Of a stretch of 64,000 nucleotides of DNA, positions 61,477-64,000 are shown piece after piece; within the stretch, counting starts at the first letter, position 1; the number at the start of each line of letters is the position of its first letter. Under the pieces are notes generated by a model. It was given only the letters and a program-made list of their open reading frames with translations, made no database searches and had not been told where the DNA came from. A program made the position numbers and the translations under genes. Origin of the DNA: JBJMQS01 sp045802605 (GTDB lineage Bacteria > Planctomycetota > Planctomycetia > Gemmatales > Gemmataceae); NCBI GenBank assembly GCA_045802605.1, contig JBJMQS010000027.1:16459-80458 (forward strand), written 5' to 3'.

Positions 61477-62376
61477 TCACTCAGCCGCGGCAATGTAAAT
61501 GTGCTGGCATTCGGGGTGATCTTGGCGAATATCATCTTCCAGCCGTTTCGCCGTGTGAGCCACGTCCTGGGCCGGCAGATCGTCTTTGAACCGCAATTTC
61601 ATTGTCACGAGAATGTCATCCGAACTCAGATGCATGCTTCGAAGATCCACCAAATCAGCAACGGCCGGGTTGCGAGCGACTTTGTCGCGCACCGAATTGG
61701 CCAATTCTTCGGTTCCGCTTTCGCCCAACAGCAGCTTTTTGCTTTGCCGCATCAATCCATACCCGACGATGCACAACAGCGTGCCGACTATGATCGAGGC
61801 GATGCCATCGATTTCCGGGCGGTCAAACGCGATCGCCAAGCCCAGTCCCGTCGCCGCGACGAGCACGCCGGCAATGCTCGCCGTGTCCTCGAACAACACA
61901 GTCAACAGCGACGGATCCTTCGATTTGTGCACAGCTTCCACAAACGTTTTCTTCCCCTGCCCCTGACGAAACTCTCGAAACGCCACGACCCACGTAATCG
62001 AATTGAGGACAAACGAAGTGCCCAGCGCGGCGAAACTCCATCCCACGTCGTTGAGCTCGGGAGGCGATATCACTCGGCTCACTCCCTCGGCGATCGACGC
62101 TAAGCCGCCGAGCACGAACAACAGCATGGCGACCACCAGCGTCCAAAAGTACAGCTCCATGCCATGGCCGTACTGATGTTCTTCATCGGGCGGCACCTTG
62201 CTCAGCCGCTGACCGAGATAGAGCAGCCCGTTATTCACGGTGTCGATCAGTGAGTGAATTCCCTCGGCCAACACGCCGGCACTGCCGCTGAGCGCGGCTG
62301 CAATCATTTTGAACGTGGTCAGCCCCGCTCCGATTCCAACGGCCGTCAATACTGATACAGAGGATTGCTGCGACAT
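61477..62376 (-). CDS. Cation diffusion facilitator transporter, ZnT9/SLC30A9-like
   Basis: This 299-residue protein has six predicted helices and a C-terminal cytosolic ferredoxin-like domain (about 215-299). Helix 2 (EGIHSLIDTVNN) has the His-x3-Asp metal pair, and helix 5 (EDTASIAGV) has Glu and Asp. Loop motif DEEHQYGHGMELYFW is characteristic of the ZnT9-like branch. The first gene of the minus-strand group, it is followed by the PQQ-associated propeller 64 bp downstream. Zinc or iron efflux is the default expectation for the family. Confidence 0.88.
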   Translation of the reverse strand: MSQQSSVSVLTAVGIGAGLTTFKMIAAALSGSAGVLAEGIHSLIDTVNNGLLYLGQRLSKVPPDEEHQYGHGMELYFWTLVVAMLLFVLGGLASIAEGVSRVISPPELNDVGWSFAALGTSFVLNSITWVVAFREFRQGQGKKTFVEAVHKSKDPSLLTVLFEDTASIAGVLVAATGLGLAIAFDRPEIDGIASIIVGTLLCIVGYGLMRQSKKLLLGESGTEELANSVRDKVARNPAVADLVDLRSMHLSSDDILVTMKLRFKDDLPAQDVAHTAKRLEDDIRQDHPECQHIYIAAAE

Positions 62377-62512
62377 CGTGACTCCTTTTTGGTCGATCGA
62401 ACATCCGTTTCGAGTCGCCGGTATCCGAAAAATGACAGCAATCGCCGGGCCGATTTGCTCGCCGGTATGTTGATTGCTGCCCGTCTACCGCAGTGCGCCA
62501 GCGTGGGCCAGG

Positions 62513-63526
62513 ATGATGGGCGGTGCCGTGAGAGTGGTGGGCGAAAATCGTGCCGTCGAGCTATTCGGCGTTCGTCTGGTCGGCGTGAATGCCGAAAACG
62601 GCATCAAACTTTTAGTCAGCGTTGCCTTCGTCCTCGCCATCTGGCTCGTTTCGCGATTACTCCGAACCCTCCTGACACGAATAGCGGGTGCCGAGGCCGA
62701 CGCGAAGTATGCGTTTTGGACCCGCCAAGGCGTGCGCATCATCGCTGCTGGCCTGACAATATTTGGCTTGGCCTCCATTTGGTTCGACGATCCGAACCGC
62801 ATGTCCACCGCGCTGGGCCTGTTGAGTGCCGGGCTGGCCTTCGCCTTGCAGAAGGTCGTCACCGCCGTCGCCGGCTACTTCGTGATCTTGCGCGGCAAAG
62901 TCTTCAATGTGGGCGATCGCATCGTGATGGGCGGCGTCCGCGGCGATGTGATCGCCCTCGACTTCACGCAAACGACGATTATGGAAATGGGCCAGCCACC
63001 ACCAGTTCAAAGCGCGGAGCCGGCTATGTGGGTGCAGAGCCGTCAATACACGGGCCGCATTGTTCGCGTCAGCAACGCCAAAATCTTCGATGAGCCGGTT
63101 TACAATTACACGCGCGACTTTCCTTATATCTGGGAAGAGCTCGTGCTGCCGGTGCCCTACTCCGCCGATCGCCGGCGCGCCGAATCGATCTTGTTGGAAT
63201 CGGCCCAACACCAAACTGTGCAGGTTAGCCAGTTAAGCGAGGAGAATCTGCGAGAGATGCAGCGGCGCTACGTGATGCGGCCAGCGGACCTGCACCCCTC
63301 CGTCTACTATCGTCTCACCGACAATTGGTTGGAGATGACCGTCCGCTTCATCGCTCTGGATCACGACGTCCGCGCGCTCAAGGATCGCATGAGCCGCGAG
63401 ATCCTCGACGCGCTGGATGAGGCCCACATTCCGATCGCCTCCTCAACGTTCGAGGTCACGGCCCTGCCGCCCTTGCAGATTCAAAACGCCCCACGCCAAC
63501 TCAGCGCGGACAACTCGCGCACCTGA
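62513..63526 (+). CDS. MscS-family mechanosensitive channel
   Basis: This 337-residue protein has two N-terminal membrane helices, then the pore helix region (ALGLLSAGLAFALQKVVTAVAGYF, about 87-110), a beta domain (VFNVGDRIVMGGVRGDVIAL) and a C-terminal alpha-beta domain with YSADRRRAESILLES. These are MscS core features. I used the ATG at 62513. A TTG at 62474 would add 13 residues. It is on the opposite strand to the metal-transport group, 136 bp from that group's first gene. Confidence 0.9.
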   Translation: MMGGAVRVVGENRAVELFGVRLVGVNAENGIKLLVSVAFVLAIWLVSRLLRTLLTRIAGAEADAKYAFWTRQGVRIIAAGLTIFGLASIWFDDPNRMSTALGLLSAGLAFALQKVVTAVAGYFVILRGKVFNVGDRIVMGGVRGDVIALDFTQTTIMEMGQPPPVQSAEPAMWVQSRQYTGRIVRVSNAKIFDEPVYNYTRDFPYIWEELVLPVPYSADRRRAESILLESAQHQTVQVSQLSEENLREMQRRYVMRPADLHPSVYYRLTDNWLEMTVRFIALDHDVRALKDRMSREILDALDEAHIPIASSTFEVTALPPLQIQNAPRQLSADNSRT

Positions 63527-63602
63527 CGTGAAATGGCCTGCATCTGCGCTTACCATGATATTTTGCGGAGGCACGGTAAGTCTCGGAATCCAATGGAACG
63601 AA

Positions 63603-63727
63603 TGCGGTCCAACGGACCGCGATACCTTAACCCAGGCCGACAGGCCTGGGTATGCGACATCCGAAGTGTGCGGTCTGAAGGACCGCGATACTGGCCGCCC
63701 AAGATTATCGCGGTCCTTCAGACCGCG
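63603..63727. repeat. Composite palindromic intergenic element (copy B)
   Basis: Short palindromes follow one another: gcggtccaacggaccgc (63604-63620), cccaggccgacaggcctggg (63631-63650), gcggtctgaaggaccgc (63670-63686) and gcggtccttcagaccgc (63710-63726). The third and fourth are also inverted copies of each other over 21 nt (63670-63690 and 63706-63726). Unit order, loop bases and the trailing gcgata match copy A at 40455-40636, although the stem bases differ. Confidence 0.85.
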
Positions 63728-63770
63728 ACTACAGACTCAACCAAAACCCAGGGCTGCCAACATATTGCAT

Positions 63771-64000
63771 TCACGCCGCAAGTGCCTGTAAGTAATGGAT
63801 GCGGGCGGCATTGATGGCGAGCTTGGCCCAGACCCAGGTTTCGACCCGATGACGCCGTCGCACCCACGCCGGCAAGCTGGCGCTGACGCCACCGCCAAAA
63901 GCGCAGGCATTGCCGAAGTAACGCTCAATCGAGCGCCTATGCGCGAATAACGCTTGGCCAAATTCACTTTGCCATAGCGCAATGCCACGCCATCGATAGG
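63771..64000 (-). CDS. Transposase C-terminus (cut by window edge)
   Basis: Reading the minus strand in the frame ending at TGA 63771-63773 gives 75 codons to the edge. The motif RRSIERYFGNACAFGGGVSA is followed by LPAWVRRRHRVETWVWAKLA, the C-terminal region of DDE transposases (the R-x-x-IER segment holds the last catalytic Glu). A different frame here is open but not protein-like. Most of the gene lies outside the window, so the IS family and its completeness cannot be judged. Confidence 0.75.
   Translation of the reverse strand, partial: YRWRGIALWQSEFGQALFAHRRSIERYFGNACAFGGGVSASLPAWVRRRHRVETWVWAKLAINAARIHYLQALAA

Noticed and set aside
63737..63988. Minus-strand ORF of 83 codons at the right end
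   Set aside because: A neighbouring frame on the same strand gives a recognisable transposase C-terminus, so this one is a shadow.

Overview
The window looks like a chromosomal segment of a planctomycete, with GC around 60 percent by eye. The evidence is a DUF1559 protein with a type IV pilin-like N-terminus, a 2,467-residue surface protein with an N-terminal LExR-type motif and C-terminal dockerin-like repeats, an ECF sigma factor paired with a Ser/Thr kinase, a periplasmic tricorn-type protease, and long palindromes between genes. I cannot place it below phylum level from sequence alone.

Layout. 1-20.7 kb is mostly housekeeping: an ABC-2 export pair cut by the left edge, a PsbP/DcrB-like protein, a GT39-like membrane glycosyltransferase, surE, a short uvrC, serS, citrate synthase, an esterase, a TPR protein, a small lipoprotein, an ECF sigma factor followed by an HtrA protease, clpB with a fungal-type cytosine deaminase, csrA and a tricorn protease. 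At 20.8 kb is tRNA-Ser(GGA). An island of about 6 kb (20,855-26,864) follows. It is bounded by a 16-bp direct repeat of the tRNA 3' end and carries a broken large serine recombinase, a C-terminal Rhs fragment with a nuclease-like tip, two overlapping putative immunity genes, and an orphan Rhs YD-repeat fragment with its own small downstream gene. Beyond it, 26.9-37.5 kb holds pgi, two ABC-F ATPases and a lipid-themed operon (acid ceramidase/NAAA-like amidase, CDF transporter, PlsC fused to a YiiX/LRAT-like papain-fold domain). 37.7-48.2 kb holds the ECF sigma/kinase pair, a structured intergenic element and the giant beta-propeller/beta-helix protein.

49.3-59.1 kb is one tightly packed plus-strand operon: xoxF (with the lanthanide-signature Asp), xoxJ, xoxG, then caa3-type oxidase subunits II, I and III, a small membrane protein, ctaG, a CXXCQ cytochrome-like lipoprotein and a larger c-type cytochrome. 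Read together, it encodes periplasmic alcohol oxidation by a PQQ enzyme, electron transfer to cytochrome c, and reduction of O2. A converging minus-strand group (CDF transporter, PQQ-associated YVTN propeller, NRAMP-like transporter) may handle metal supply. No PQQ synthesis genes are present in the window. The right end has an MscS channel, a second copy of the structured intergenic element, and the C-terminus of a transposase cut by the edge.

The two most notable systems are the xoxFJG/caa3 operon and the tRNA-Ser-bounded Rhs toxin/immunity island. A third point is a pair of intergenic elements that keep their loops while their stems covary.
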